Assembly: GCA_015272325.1 (NCBI GenBank)
Contig: JACYLU010000002.1
Span: forward strand, 372,001-436,000
From: Synechococcales cyanobacterium C42_A2020_086
Lineage (GTDB): Bacteria > Cyanobacteriota > Cyanobacteriia > Elainellales > Elainellaceae
DNA length: 64,000 nucleotides
Direction: 5' to 3'
Part shown: positions 1 through 9,933 of the stretch, piece by piece
Layout of the letters: the number at the start of each line of letters is the position of its first letter
Numbering within the stretch: position 1 is the stretch's first letter
The notes under the pieces: model-generated
Database searches by the model: none
Seen by the model: only the letters and a program-made list of their open reading frames with translations
What the model was told of the DNA's origin: nothing
Program-made: the position numbers and the translations under genes

Positions 1-357
1 TTGCAGCGTATCGGCGGCAGATTGACAACCCTGTTACTAATTCTTAAATTAGTGTTAAGTTGCTTAGAGATACCCCATTGGTTTTTAAGATCAGGATAGT
101 AAGTCGAGTTTTTAGTTGCCCCTTATTAGTCACCTCAACCACTTGAGATAACCGTAGGGTTTGCCCTTGGTCTTTCGCTGCACACTAGCTTCGATATCCT
201 TTCCTCTGCTGCTGATTTGAGCATGAGCAAAGGCGGGTAGCTATACAGGCATTTAAGTAGTATACGAGCCAATCCGTTCCCGGCGCTGTATGCCGCCGAA
301 GGAATGCCTCGTCCACTCCCTCTAGGGTAAAGACTCGAAACTAGCGGAGTTTTGGAC
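1..357. other. Region upstream of the response-regulator gene, no convincing gene
   Basis: A plus-strand frame is open from base 1 to a stop at about 111 and could be the 3' end of a gene lying to the left, but the translation is not recognisable. The rest holds no supported gene. A GGAG at 346-349 is the ribosome site of the next gene. The 74-codon minus-strand frame here has no RBS or family resemblance and was not called. Confidence 0.4.
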
Positions 358-780
358 ATGAGTATGAATCAATTCCGCCTTGGTAATCAAGGCGATGCGC
401 AACGGGCACTTGTTTTGGGCGTAGACGACGATGAGGATAATTTACTGCTTCTCAGCTATGCCCTGGACTGCCTAGATTGCGACTTCATTGGCGAAACGAG
501 CGGACAGGCAGCCCTGCTAGCGACCAAGACCCATCGACCTAACCTAATTTTGATGGATGTCTTACTGTCGGATGCCAATGGCATCGAGCTAGTGCAAGAG
601 CTGAAGCGGGATCCTCATCTGGCTCAAGTCCCTGTGATTGCCGTGACGGGTCTAGCTGCGGCTGAAAACCAAGCAGAATTACTAGCCGCAGGATTCATCG
701 ATTACATCAGCAAGCCCTATCTGATCGACGAATTAGAAGCTAAGGTACGGCAGCACCTCTGTTTGCCTGCCTGCTTGTAG
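358..780 (+). CDS. Single-domain response regulator (CheY-like receiver)
   Basis: A 140-residue protein made almost entirely of one receiver domain, with no output domain. It shows the acidic pocket (VDDDED), the phospho-acceptor Asp in LILMD, the switch Thr in VTG and the conserved Lys in SKPY. It should act as a phosphorylatable cytoplasmic switch that works through protein partners. ATG 358 is preferred because GGAG at 346-349 sits 8 bases upstream; the in-frame TTG at 352 is too close to that site. No histidine kinase is adjacent, so its partner is unknown. Confidence 0.85.
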   Translation: MSMNQFRLGNQGDAQRALVLGVDDDEDNLLLLSYALDCLDCDFIGETSGQAALLATKTHRPNLILMDVLLSDANGIELVQELKRDPHLAQVPVIAVTGLAAAENQAELLAAGFIDYISKPYLIDELEAKVRQHLCLPACL

Positions 781-914
781 CCGAGAGAGTCAAAATTCGC
801 CTCGAAATTCACGAATTCACGAATTCACTCACATTATTCATGCTGAGAGGGCAGGGCTAGACAGAGCACAGATTTGTGGTAACGGCTTGGCAGCGGCTTT
901 GTCCTACTTGGGGC

Positions 915-3900
915 TTACTTCGAGCGAATAGCAGCCGAGTAGCGGGGAGCAGCTTGAACTCGCTGCTTTGGATCGAGCCAGTCGTGGAGCAATGTGTAAA
1001 AGCAGGGAATAATCACCAGCGTTAGCAGCGTTGCAATGGCCAGACCCGAGAATACAACTACGCCAAGGGGCTGCAAAAACTCGGAGCCTTCGCCGATACC
1101 AAGCGCCAAGGGAAACATACCCAGGACAGTGGTGATGGTTGTCATCAGAATGGGCTGCAGGCGTTCGGGTGCAGCTCGCAGCATGGCGGTTTGGCGATCG
1201 ACCTGCTCCTGGGCGCGAATTTGATTCGCTAGCTCCACCATAATGATGGCGTTGTTGACTACAATCCCCACGAGCAGCACTGCACCTACTAGCACCGTAG
1301 CGCCTATCGCCGTCTGAGTAATAAACAGCCCGAAGATACCTCCCGCCAGCGCCAGCGGCACCGTCAGGATAATCACGAGCGGATCAATCAGCGAGTTGTA
1401 TTGCACAGCCATGACGACGAACACTAGGAACACAGCCAGTCCCCCCAGCAACGCCAGCGAGTTCTGAATCTGACGATTCGTTTCGGCACTGGCACTGGGC
1501 AGCAGGGTGACTCCTTCGGGTAGGGTCAGCGAGTCGATGATTTGCTGCTTTTCCTGCAGGGCGTCTCCGAGACTGGCATTCTCTGCCAAACTGCCGACAA
1601 TCAGAAACACCCGCCGCTGGTTGATCCGCTGAATTTGCCCTGGTGCTCGTCCTGCCTCAATGGTTGCAATATCCCCTAGCCGCACAAGCTGGCGGTTTGC
1701 GGTAAACAGCGGAATCTGCCGCAGCTGGTCGGGTCGCTGAATTGCGGACTGATCGAGCTGCACCCGCACATCTACAAGGCGTTCTTGCCGCTGGAGCTGG
1801 GTGGGAACTGCGCCGGTAATGGCCGTCTGGATAGTTTCGCCGATGGCTTGCGCTGTCAGCCCAAGAGCGGTGGCTCGTTCCCAGTCGGGGCGAATCTGAA
1901 CTTCGAGCTGCGGCGGATCAGCATCCGGGCGATATTGAGCTAGCTGAGCCTGCTGATCGAGGGCGGCTAATACCTGCATTCCTGCCTGTTGCAAGGTGCG
2001 TTCGTCGCTGCCCTGCAACGCGATATCCACATCGCCGCGCACCGGAGAATTATTGAGAATCAGTCCTCGTACCGATTCTGGAGCCAACCGTAGCCGCGTC
2101 CCGACTAGGTTCAACTGGTTGAGCTGTTGATTCATGCGACCAATGAAGCGCCCCACCGGGCTGCCTGGCGTTAGGGTGATGGTGCTAGAGCCACGTAAGG
2201 CGTTCTCGCTCGTGCTGTTGCCAAAAAGAAGGCCCCCCGAAGTCGAGAACACATACTCGGTTTCCGGCTGTTGCAGCATTAGCTGATCGACAGCATCCAT
2301 GACCTTGCGGTTGTCTGCCAACGGCGTACCGGGGGGAAACTGAGCAAACAGGCGAGCCTGACCCGTATTAATTTGCGGCAAAATCTCTTGAGGAATCTGC
2401 TGCACCATGAGGTAGCTGCCGCCGCCCAGCACCAGCACCGTCAGCCCAATCACCCACAACCGCCGCCGCAGCAGCCGTGCCAAAACACGACTGTACCTGA
2501 ATCGCACCGCCTGCAACCGCTGCCGAAACTGCCGCAGCAGCCAGAAGTTGCCTACCCCGCTCGACCAGCGCACCAGCAGCAGACGGGAGGTCAGCATCGG
2601 TACGACGGTTAACGCCACCACCAGTGAGGCTGCCACCGCAAAGCTAATCGTTAAAATCAGCTGGTTGAACAGCAACGAGAAAAAGCCGCCAATCAGCAGA
2701 AACGGCACGACCGCCACCAAGTTTGTAGCTGTTGAGGCAACTAGCGCCGACTCGAGCTGTTGGCTGCTGGTTTCAGCTTGCTGCAGCAGTGCAGCTTCGG
2801 CAACCGCTTGCGATGAGGAGGTACCTGCTACGGCGTCGTTCGAGTGATGGTGCCTGTGACCATTTTGGACCTTCTGGCCCTTCTGACCGTTGCCACCATT
2901 CTGAGTGGGGGAACGCAACGACTGCACGCCATTGACAATGCTCTCCAACATGACAATGGAATTATCCACCACAATGCCAACCCCTAGTGCCAGTCCCCCT
3001 AGGCTGAAGACATTTAGCGATAGCCCAAACAGACCCATTAGCAGAATGGCTACCAGAGTGGCTAACGGAATGGCCAAAACAATAATTAAGGTTTGCCGCA
3101 GAGAACCAAGGAAGAACAGGACCGCGATAGCCGCCAGCAATGCTCCTACTAATCCTGCTGATGCTACATTGCTGATGGAATTACGAATAAAGCGTGATTC
3201 ATCTAGGGTAGGGATAAGCTGCAAATCTGGTGGAAAGGCGTTTGCCCTCCGCAGGTCCTCTAAACGCTGCTTGACGCCGTTGACCACATTAATCGTGTTG
3301 GCATCTGGCTGTTTCTGGATGCTGACTTTCACAGCGGGTTCGCCATTCAAGCTGACAAACACCCGCTGGTTTGCGGTACCGTCAATCACCTCGGCAAAAT
3401 CGCGCAGGTAAACCCGAGGGCGAGCTGCAGAGGCTGCGGAACCGGCAGAACTGATCGAGGACTCCGGCTGATTCACTGCGAAGGAGAGATTGCGGATTTC
3501 GTCGGCAGAGCCAAACCGGCCCACGGTGCGCGTCAGGGTTTCCGTTTGGCTGCCTTCTAAGCGTCCACCAGAGATGTCTTGATTGCGGTCGCGCAGTTCA
3601 TTCAGCACGTCCGTTAAGCCGACGCCCAACGCCTGAAGTCGATTCAGGTCAATATTCACCTGCACTTCTTCCTGGACGCCTCCAGAGACATCGACGCTGG
3701 CTACCCCCGGCACGACGGTCAGCTCGCGAGCTAGCTCTTCGTCGGCAAATACCCGCAGATCGACGCCCGGCAAAGAGCTTGATGTTAGAGCAAACTCGTA
3801 GACCGGCAACTGCGACGGATCGAACTTAAACAGGCGCGGTGATTCGGCCGTATCGGGCAGGGTGTTGCGGGCGCGGTTGATGGCGGCAGTGGCATCGTTG

Positions 3901-4235
3901 AGCGCTTGATCGATATTGCCGCCCGGTTGGAAATAGAGGTCAATGCTGACTTGCCCTTCGCGAGTCTGGGAATACACCTGCTCGACGCCTTCGGCGGCTG
4001 CCAGCGCTTGCTCCAGAGGGCGAGTAATTTCATCTACCGCGACTTCTGGCGACACTCCCGGCGCATCTAGCCGCACTCCAATCCGGGGATAGGTAATCGA
4101 CGGCAGCAAATCCACCGGCAACCGCACCAGGAAAAACACGCCCAGCACAATTACCGCCAGCGTCAGCATCAGGGTGCCAATGTGCCGCCGAATTGCGATC
4201 GTGCTCAGGCTAAGAGCGGGAGGAGAGGAGGTCAT
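915..4235 (-). CDS. RND-family efflux transporter, inner-membrane permease (AcrB/HAE-like)
   Basis: About 1106 residues, slightly longer than the usual 1040. It is the proton-driven inner-membrane pump of a tripartite efflux system. The N-terminal helix is followed by the RND start pattern LPVDLLPSITYPRIGV, and the TM4 (VVDNS) and TM10 (GIVVNNAIIMVE) signatures are visible. A low-complexity, Gly/Gln/Lys- and His-rich insert (near NGHRHHHSND, about residues 445-485) follows TM4 and explains the extra length. ATG 4235 is preferred over an upstream in-frame start because the conserved RND N-terminus begins right after it. The adaptor gene lies just upstream on the same strand with a gap of about 30 bases, so the two form an operon. 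Substrate is unknown. Confidence 0.92.
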   Translation of the reverse strand: MTSSPPALSLSTIAIRRHIGTLMLTLAVIVLGVFFLVRLPVDLLPSITYPRIGVRLDAPGVSPEVAVDEITRPLEQALAAAEGVEQVYSQTREGQVSIDLYFQPGGNIDQALNDATAAINRARNTLPDTAESPRLFKFDPSQLPVYEFALTSSSLPGVDLRVFADEELARELTVVPGVASVDVSGGVQEEVQVNIDLNRLQALGVGLTDVLNELRDRNQDISGGRLEGSQTETLTRTVGRFGSADEIRNLSFAVNQPESSISSAGSAASAARPRVYLRDFAEVIDGTANQRVFVSLNGEPAVKVSIQKQPDANTINVVNGVKQRLEDLRRANAFPPDLQLIPTLDESRFIRNSISNVASAGLVGALLAAIAVLFFLGSLRQTLIIVLAIPLATLVAILLMGLFGLSLNVFSLGGLALGVGIVVDNSIVMLESIVNGVQSLRSPTQNGGNGQKGQKVQNGHRHHHSNDAVAGTSSSQAVAEAALLQQAETSSQQLESALVASTATNLVAVVPFLLIGGFFSLLFNQLILTISFAVAASLVVALTVVPMLTSRLLLVRWSSGVGNFWLLRQFRQRLQAVRFRYSRVLARLLRRRLWVIGLTVLVLGGGSYLMVQQIPQEILPQINTGQARLFAQFPPGTPLADNRKVMDAVDQLMLQQPETEYVFSTSGGLLFGNSTSENALRGSSTITLTPGSPVGRFIGRMNQQLNQLNLVGTRLRLAPESVRGLILNNSPVRGDVDIALQGSDERTLQQAGMQVLAALDQQAQLAQYRPDADPPQLEVQIRPDWERATALGLTAQAIGETIQTAITGAVPTQLQRQERLVDVRVQLDQSAIQRPDQLRQIPLFTANRQLVRLGDIATIEAGRAPGQIQRINQRRVFLIVGSLAENASLGDALQEKQQIIDSLTLPEGVTLLPSASAETNRQIQNSLALLGGLAVFLVFVVMAVQYNSLIDPLVIILTVPLALAGGIFGLFITQTAIGATVLVGAVLLVGIVVNNAIIMVELANQIRAQEQVDRQTAMLRAAPERLQPILMTTITTVLGMFPLALGIGEGSEFLQPLGVVVFSGLAIATLLTLVIIPCFYTLLHDWLDPKQRVQAAPRYSAAIRSK

Positions 4236-4267
4236 GACACAAACAGAGGGAAGAGAGGGCAAGGAAG

Positions 4268-5563
4268 CTAGGGAGCGGTCTCGGACAGGATACTGAGGCG
4301 GACCGGCTGATTATCTTGTAGTGGCTGGCTGCTGCGGACCACAAAGGCTTCGCCGGGCTGCAACCCCGAGCGGACTTCTACCTGACCATTGCGAGCTTCG
4401 CCAAGCTGCACGGTCCGCGCCAATGCTTTGGCTGCGTCGCCACTGCCGGAAACCACGAATAGAGTAGACTGATTGCCTTCGCCCGCTGCGTCTAGAGCTG
4501 TCTGCGGAATCACAACTCGTGGGGTCGCCCCAGTCTGAAACTGCACCCGTGCCAATAGCCCACTGCCGATCCGCCCTTCTGGATTGGGGATGGTTACTTC
4601 TACAGGGATCAGCCGCGCTGTCGGGTCGGCGGCCGGAGAAATGCGCACAATCTCTCCTGTCAAGGTCTGATTCGGGAAGGCATCGAGCCGTACTTCAGCT
4701 GGTTGCCCCACGCGCAAAGTGCCCAGTTCCAGTTCTGACACCTGCACCGACACCTTAACCGCGCTAAAGTCGCCGAGCTGTAGCACTTCATCACCGGGCT
4801 GCACCAAATCTCCCGGCTGCACTGTTCGCTCCAGCACTGCTCCACTAATCGGCGAGGTTAAGGACGAGAAAGCTTTGCGGGCTTGCACTTCTGCCAATGT
4901 CGCCTGTTGCGCCGCCACTCGCCGCTCTGCCGCCACTACTGCCTGCTGCCGCGTCCGCACCTGCTCCTGTGCCGATCGCAACGTTTGCTCCGCCGTTCGG
5001 GCCGCCGTCACGGCCTGCTCTGCCGCTTGAGTGGTGATTGCCCCTTCCCGGGAGAGCGCCAGCAGTCGGTCGGCATCGGCTTGGGCTTGCTGCAATTCTA
5101 CCTGTGCCTGCTCAACTTGGGCCCTGGCATTGCTCACTTCCGCTTCTGCCTGCGCCACTTCCGACTGCAAGGCAGCTAGCTCTGCCCGCTCCTGGTTCAC
5201 CGATGCCGCCAGCAGCCGATTATCGACCTGCCCCAACACTTGCCCCTGGTTAACCCGGTCTCCCACATCTACGGTGAGATCAAGCAGCCGCCCTTCGGTT
5301 TGGGCCCGCAGCGCCACTCGCCGAACCGGAACGGTGGTGCCCGTGTACTCGATCGCCGTATCGAGCGACCCCGTCTGGGCAATGGCCGTTTCCACTGCTG
5401 CCACGCCCTCCGAGTCGCCTTGCTGGGCAGGTTGAGCCTCGCTTCGGGGCAGGTTACCGCATCCTGCTATCAGTCCGCTTGTGATCAGGACGGCTGCGAA
5501 CGGCAAGACAACCGTGCGCCGGTGCTGCAGAGAGGCTAGGCGAGGAGAAATCGGTTGAGGCAT
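4268..5563 (-). CDS. RND efflux periplasmic adaptor (membrane fusion protein)
   Basis: About 431 residues. A lipoprotein-type signal ([10 protein letters not shown]) precedes a barrel-sandwich/lipoyl half-motif, a long Ala/Gln/Glu-rich coiled-coil hairpin (roughly residues 110-210), and beta-barrel and membrane-proximal domains ([20 protein letters not shown]). It bridges the RND pump encoded immediately downstream to an outer-membrane channel. The nearest ATG is at 5563; a TTG at 5578 is a less likely start. No TolC-like gene is adjacent, so the outer-membrane partner must be elsewhere. Confidence 0.92.
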   Translation of the reverse strand: MPQPISPRLASLQHRRTVVLPFAAVLITSGLIAGCGNLPRSEAQPAQQGDSEGVAAVETAIAQTGSLDTAIEYTGTTVPVRRVALRAQTEGRLLDLTVDVGDRVNQGQVLGQVDNRLLAASVNQERAELAALQSEVAQAEAEVSNARAQVEQAQVELQQAQADADRLLALSREGAITTQAAEQAVTAARTAEQTLRSAQEQVRTRQQAVVAAERRVAAQQATLAEVQARKAFSSLTSPISGAVLERTVQPGDLVQPGDEVLQLGDFSAVKVSVQVSELELGTLRVGQPAEVRLDAFPNQTLTGEIVRISPAADPTARLIPVEVTIPNPEGRIGSGLLARVQFQTGATPRVVIPQTALDAAGEGNQSTLFVVSGSGDAAKALARTVQLGEARNGQVEVRSGLQPGEAFVVRSSQPLQDNQPVRLSILSETAP

Positions 5564-5677
5564 GGTGGAGCACAGCAACGCAGAGAGACTGAGTTAATTA
5601 TTGCGTTTTATTAAAGATTTTGTCTCTCTCGTTGAGGGGAGGTTGCGTGCTGCTCGAGCAATAACGGCACTCACGAA

Positions 5678-8305
5678 TCAGGACAAGCCTGCCTGGAGTT
5701 GCTCCCGAGCTGCTTGCAGAGCAGCGGGCAGTTGATCGGCATCCCGTCCTCCAGCTTGCGCCAAATTGGGACGACCACCCCCGCCGCCGCCACAAAGTTT
5801 GGCAATGGCACCAATCAGTTTGCCGGCCTGCAATCCTTTTTGATTCACCGCCGGGCTAAAGGCAGCTACCAGGCTGACCTTCTGCGGCTCTGGTACAGAC
5901 CCTAGCACTACCGCACCTTCACCAAGCTTTTGCAGCAGCCGTTCGGCAACGGTCTTCAGGGCATCGGCATCGACGCCTTCGAGCTGCGCCACGAGAATTT
6001 TGAAGTTCCCCACGGCTTCTGCCTGCCCCAGCAACTGGTCGGATTTAGCCAGCGCTAGCTCTGCCTTCACGGCCTCTAGCTGTTTCTGTGTGGCTTTGAG
6101 TTCAGCTTGCAGCGCCGTGATTCGCTCGGGCAGCTCTTCCGGCTTGGCTTTGAAGCGGTCTCCGAGTTCCCGCACTACCCGGTCGCGCAGGTTGAGGTAC
6201 TCCAGCACCGCCGGTCCGGCTACGGCTTCGATGCGGCGAATTCCGGCTGCTACCCCCGACTCAGAGATGATTTTGAACAGTCCGATTTCGGCTGTGTTTT
6301 GCACATGGGTGCCGCCGCACAGCTCCATGGAAACGCCGGGAAAATCGATCACCCGTACCTCGTCTGCATACTTTTCGCCGAACATGGCAATTGCTCCCTT
6401 GGCTTTGGCTTCGGTGAGCGGCATCACGGCCACATGGGCGCGATGGGCTTCTGCAATCCAGGTGTTGATTTGTTCCTCGATCCGCTGCAGCTCTTCCGGC
6501 GTTACTGGGCGCGGCAGATTAAAGTCAAACCGCAGCCGATCAAAGGCGACGAGCGATCCCGCCTGCCCGATGTTTTCATCGACAATTTGCCGCAGAGCCG
6601 CCTGCAGCAGGTGGGTAGCCGTGTGATTCGCCTGCGCTCGTCGTCGGCAGGCCAGATCGATCTGGGCTGTGACCACATCGCCCACTTGCAGGGTGCCGCG
6701 CTCTACTCGCCCAAAGTGGACAAAAATGCTGCCTTCTTTTTTGACATCCTCGATGCGCACCAGCAGCGAGTCGCCCGAGAGATAGCCCTGATCCCCAATT
6801 TGCCCGCCCGATTCCGCATAGAACGGTGTGCGATCGAGAACAATTTGCACCGAGGTTCCAGCCGTGGCCGAGCTAACCGTCTGCCCCTCCACCAGAAGCA
6901 GCGTCACCGTTGCCGGACTAGCCACCTGCTCGTAGCCAAGAAACTCGGTTTCCCGTAGCTGCTCGGCCAGCGTGTCGAGGGTGCCCTGCACAGTGAGATC
7001 AATCGTTTCGTGAGCATCTCGCGAGCGGGTCCGCTGCTTTTCCATCTCCGCTTCAAAGCCAGAGACATCCACCGTTAACCCTTTCTCTTCAGCAATTTCC
7101 TGGGTTAGCTCCAGCGGGAAGCCGTAGGTGTCGTAGAGAATGAAGGCATCTTCACCGGAAATTTCCCCCGACGGCGTTCCTTTCTCCAGGATTTCGGCCA
7201 CCAGCTTTTCGCCCCGGTCCAAGGTCTTGCGGAAGCGAGCTTCTTCTTCCTGCAAACTGGCTTTGATCGAGCGTTGGCGCTGCCGCACATGGGGATAGGC
7301 CTCCTCAGAGAGGGCAATCGCTGTTTCCGCCACCTCGACGGTAAAGGGTCGCTCAATGCCCAGCAACCGCCCATGCCGCACGACGCGCCGAATCAACCGT
7401 CGCAGCACATACCCCCGCCCCTCATTGGAGGCGTCGATGCCGTCGGCAATCATATGGACTACTGCCCGGATGTGATCGCCAATCACTTTCAGCGACACTT
7501 TGGTTTTCTCATCGGCCTGAGCGTAATCTATGCCAGCAATGGCCGCCGCCGTTTTAATGATGGGGAAGATCAAATCGGTTTCGTAATTGTTGGGCACCTT
7601 TTGCAGAATCTGCGCCATTCGCTCTAGCCCCATGCCGGTGTCGATGTTTTGGGCTTGCAGCGGCGTCAGGTTGCCGTCGGCGTCGCGGTTATACTGCATG
7701 AAGACCAGGTTATAGAACTCGATGAAACGAGTATCGTCTTCGAGATCAATTGCATCGTCGCCGCGCTCGGGATGAAAGTCATAGTAGATCTCCGAGCAAG
7801 GGCCGCAGGGACCCGTCGGACCGGATGCCCAGAAGTTGTCATCTTTGCCCATGCGGATGATGCGATGGGGCGGCACCCCAACCTGATCGCGCCAGATCGC
7901 GAAGGCCTCATCGTCGTCTTCAAAAACGCTGACCACCAGCCGCTCGGGCGGAAGCTGAAATACCTCGGTCGATAGCTCCCACGCCCAGGCAATGGCCTTT
8001 TCTTTGAAGTAGTCGCCGAAGCTGAAGTTGCCCAGCATCTCAAAGAAGGTGTGGTGGCGAGCCGTGCGCCCGACGTTCTCAATGTCGTTGGTGCGGATGC
8101 AGCGTTGGGCTGTTGTGGCACGGGGAAACTCGGCCTGCCGCTGTCCTAAAAAGATTGGTTTGAAGGGCAACATGCCAGCAATCGTCAGCAGCACCGTGGG
8201 ATCTTCTGGAACGAGCGAGGCGCTAGGCAGGATACGATGCCCCTTGGCTGCATAAAAGTCCAGGAAGGTCTGGCGAATTTGGGAGCCGCTGAGAACAGTA
8301 GACAT
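5678..8305 (-). CDS. alaS: Alanyl-tRNA synthetase
   Basis: 875 residues, the normal length for bacterial AlaRS, charging tRNA-Ala in the cytoplasm. The N-terminal class II core ([14 protein letters not shown], then the [15 protein letters not shown] segment) is followed by the editing domain with HTATH and the Cys-His site CGGTHV, then a coiled coil and the Gly-rich C-terminal domain ([15 protein letters not shown]). The frame stays open upstream, but ATG 8305 ([12 protein letters not shown]) matches the family start. It is monocistronic and divergent from the diguanylate cyclase gene. Confidence 0.97.
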   Translation of the reverse strand: MSTVLSGSQIRQTFLDFYAAKGHRILPSASLVPEDPTVLLTIAGMLPFKPIFLGQRQAEFPRATTAQRCIRTNDIENVGRTARHHTFFEMLGNFSFGDYFKEKAIAWAWELSTEVFQLPPERLVVSVFEDDDEAFAIWRDQVGVPPHRIIRMGKDDNFWASGPTGPCGPCSEIYYDFHPERGDDAIDLEDDTRFIEFYNLVFMQYNRDADGNLTPLQAQNIDTGMGLERMAQILQKVPNNYETDLIFPIIKTAAAIAGIDYAQADEKTKVSLKVIGDHIRAVVHMIADGIDASNEGRGYVLRRLIRRVVRHGRLLGIERPFTVEVAETAIALSEEAYPHVRQRQRSIKASLQEEEARFRKTLDRGEKLVAEILEKGTPSGEISGEDAFILYDTYGFPLELTQEIAEEKGLTVDVSGFEAEMEKQRTRSRDAHETIDLTVQGTLDTLAEQLRETEFLGYEQVASPATVTLLLVEGQTVSSATAGTSVQIVLDRTPFYAESGGQIGDQGYLSGDSLLVRIEDVKKEGSIFVHFGRVERGTLQVGDVVTAQIDLACRRRAQANHTATHLLQAALRQIVDENIGQAGSLVAFDRLRFDFNLPRPVTPEELQRIEEQINTWIAEAHRAHVAVMPLTEAKAKGAIAMFGEKYADEVRVIDFPGVSMELCGGTHVQNTAEIGLFKIISESGVAAGIRRIEAVAGPAVLEYLNLRDRVVRELGDRFKAKPEELPERITALQAELKATQKQLEAVKAELALAKSDQLLGQAEAVGNFKILVAQLEGVDADALKTVAERLLQKLGEGAVVLGSVPEPQKVSLVAAFSPAVNQKGLQAGKLIGAIAKLCGGGGGGRPNLAQAGGRDADQLPAALQAAREQLQAGLS

Positions 8306-8952
8306 GGGCTTGGCTTTATTCAATGCGAGAGCAGGTTTAGGACCACTCTGTGTATATCCAGACCGATGGGATCTACACAGATAGGAGACTCTGTTTACTA
8401 TTCTCAATCATGGCGTCAGATTTCGACAAAATTTCTAACGGCGGCTAGGGGTGCTAACGTCTGCAAACAATGACCTAAGGCTCCCCTGATCAACCGCTGA
8501 GCCGCCTCCAAACCGACCCTCGTTTGGCTTGCAGTATTAAGCAATATTCATTAGATCGTGGGTTCTGCTATGGCGTTTTCTGGGCAGTGTTTCCTGAGCA
8601 ATGCTTTTCCAATGCTTTTCCCAAGGGTTAAACGTATCCCCCTAGGGCAGATATGATGAAAACGAAGATAGGCCGAATGGCGCTACTCGGGGGAGTCTGA
8701 TCCAGCGATGATGACTTTCATTTGTGAATTTGAGCTGTGGATATGAACACAGACTAGAACCTCATCCAGTTGGCCAATCCAGTGCAGTCCTGTCGAGCAG
8801 TCCGGGGGCATTTACGTAATTTCACGACTTGCAGCGATATGCCGCTATGGACAGGATGGCTATGATTGCCGCTGAGATCAGAGTAGTAATGGGTGTTTCC
8901 TTGTCTGGGAGCACAACCCTGCTACTCTCTAGAGTAGTTTTTAGGAACGTTG
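8306..8952. other. Intergenic region between alaS and the diguanylate cyclase
   Basis: No coding frame is supported. It contains a tandem duplication of an 11-base unit (AATGCTTTTCC at 8600-8610 and 8611-8621). AGGA at about 8943 is the likely ribosome site of the downstream gene. It must hold the divergent promoters for alaS and the GGDEF gene, but no clear -35/-10 pair stands out. Confidence 0.5.
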
Positions 8953-9924
8953 ATGGATGCTTCAATTCTTTTGGTGGGAGGCGAAACGTTTCGCTTCCCT
9001 CTGCTGAAGTTGATTCGAGACATAGCGACGTTCACAGTAGAGGTCGCTGCGGATCCGCTTGAGGCGATGCCGTTGATCCTAGCTCAGCAACCCGACCTAT
9101 TGCTAATTGAAGCAAATCAAAAAGATAGCTTAGAGCTGTGTCGTCAGATCAAATCTCAGAGCCGGTTGGCTTGGATCTACTGCATCGTGATCGAGGATTG
9201 CAGCCAGCAGCAAACCCGGCAGAACCAGGAAGCCCCTCCACCTTGGGAGCAAGAAGCTGAGGCGCTAGAAGCTGGAGCCGATGCATATCTCAACCTGCCG
9301 CTGCAGAGCCTCATTCAGATTGGCTCTCAATCGCTGCAAAACCGCCGCTTGCAAGCCCAACTCCGCACGGGGCTGCGGCAGGTACAAAACCACCGGGAGC
9401 TAATGCGTACTAATGATGTGTTGTCGGCGATTGCTCTATCGGATCCGCTGACTGAGCTAAACAACCGCCGTGCCTTCGAATGGGAGCTACCGCGGCAAAT
9501 CCAGAACGCCCGCAACCGCAGCATTCCCATTAGTCTCATCATGCTGGATGTCGATTTTTTTAAGGTGATCAACGACACCCACGGGCACTTGATCGGCGAC
9601 CGGGTGCTGAAATTTCTGGCGGCGCGGCTGCGGCACAACCTGCGCCTCTACGACACGCCCTTTCGCTACGGCGGCGAAGAGTTTGTGATTATCCTCAGCA
9701 ATACCGATCGTCAGGAAGCGCTGCTGATCGCCAATCGCCTCTGCCAACTGATCGGTGAACAACCCTTTGCCGTGGATGACGCTCTTGATCTGACCGTTAC
9801 GATCAGCGTCGGAGCAGCCACCCTTCGCCCTGAAGATGACGCCAAAGGCAACAGCCTGCTGCAGCGGGCCGATCAGCGGCTATTGCAAGCAAAGGCAGCC
9901 GGACGGAATCGCGTCGTGGGGTAA
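8953..9924 (+). CDS. Diguanylate cyclase (GGDEF) with a degenerate receiver domain
   Basis: 323 residues. The C-terminal half is a GGDEF domain with an intact GGEEF signature (RYGGEEFVII), a nucleotide/metal motif (LDVDFFKVINDTHGH) and an I-site-like RLYD just before the signature, so it should make cyclic di-GMP from two GTP. The N-terminal part folds like a receiver, but the phospho-acceptor position reads LLLIE, the acidic pocket is replaced by VGGE, and the conserved Lys of YLxKP is Leu (YLNLPL). Classical phosphorylation control is therefore unlikely. ATG 8953 has AGGA 6-7 bases upstream. It converges on the xanthine-dehydrogenase gene. Confidence 0.9.
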   Translation: MDASILLVGGETFRFPLLKLIRDIATFTVEVAADPLEAMPLILAQQPDLLLIEANQKDSLELCRQIKSQSRLAWIYCIVIEDCSQQQTRQNQEAPPPWEQEAEALEAGADAYLNLPLQSLIQIGSQSLQNRRLQAQLRTGLRQVQNHRELMRTNDVLSAIALSDPLTELNNRRAFEWELPRQIQNARNRSIPISLIMLDVDFFKVINDTHGHLIGDRVLKFLAARLRHNLRLYDTPFRYGGEEFVIILSNTDRQEALLIANRLCQLIGEQPFAVDDALDLTVTISVGAATLRPEDDAKGNSLLQRADQRLLQAKAAGRNRVVG

Positions 9925-9933
9925 GAGTCGCGA

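Noticed and set aside
6107-6958. 283-codon plus-strand ORF inside alaS
   Set aside because: Antisense shadow of a highly conserved gene with no own signals.
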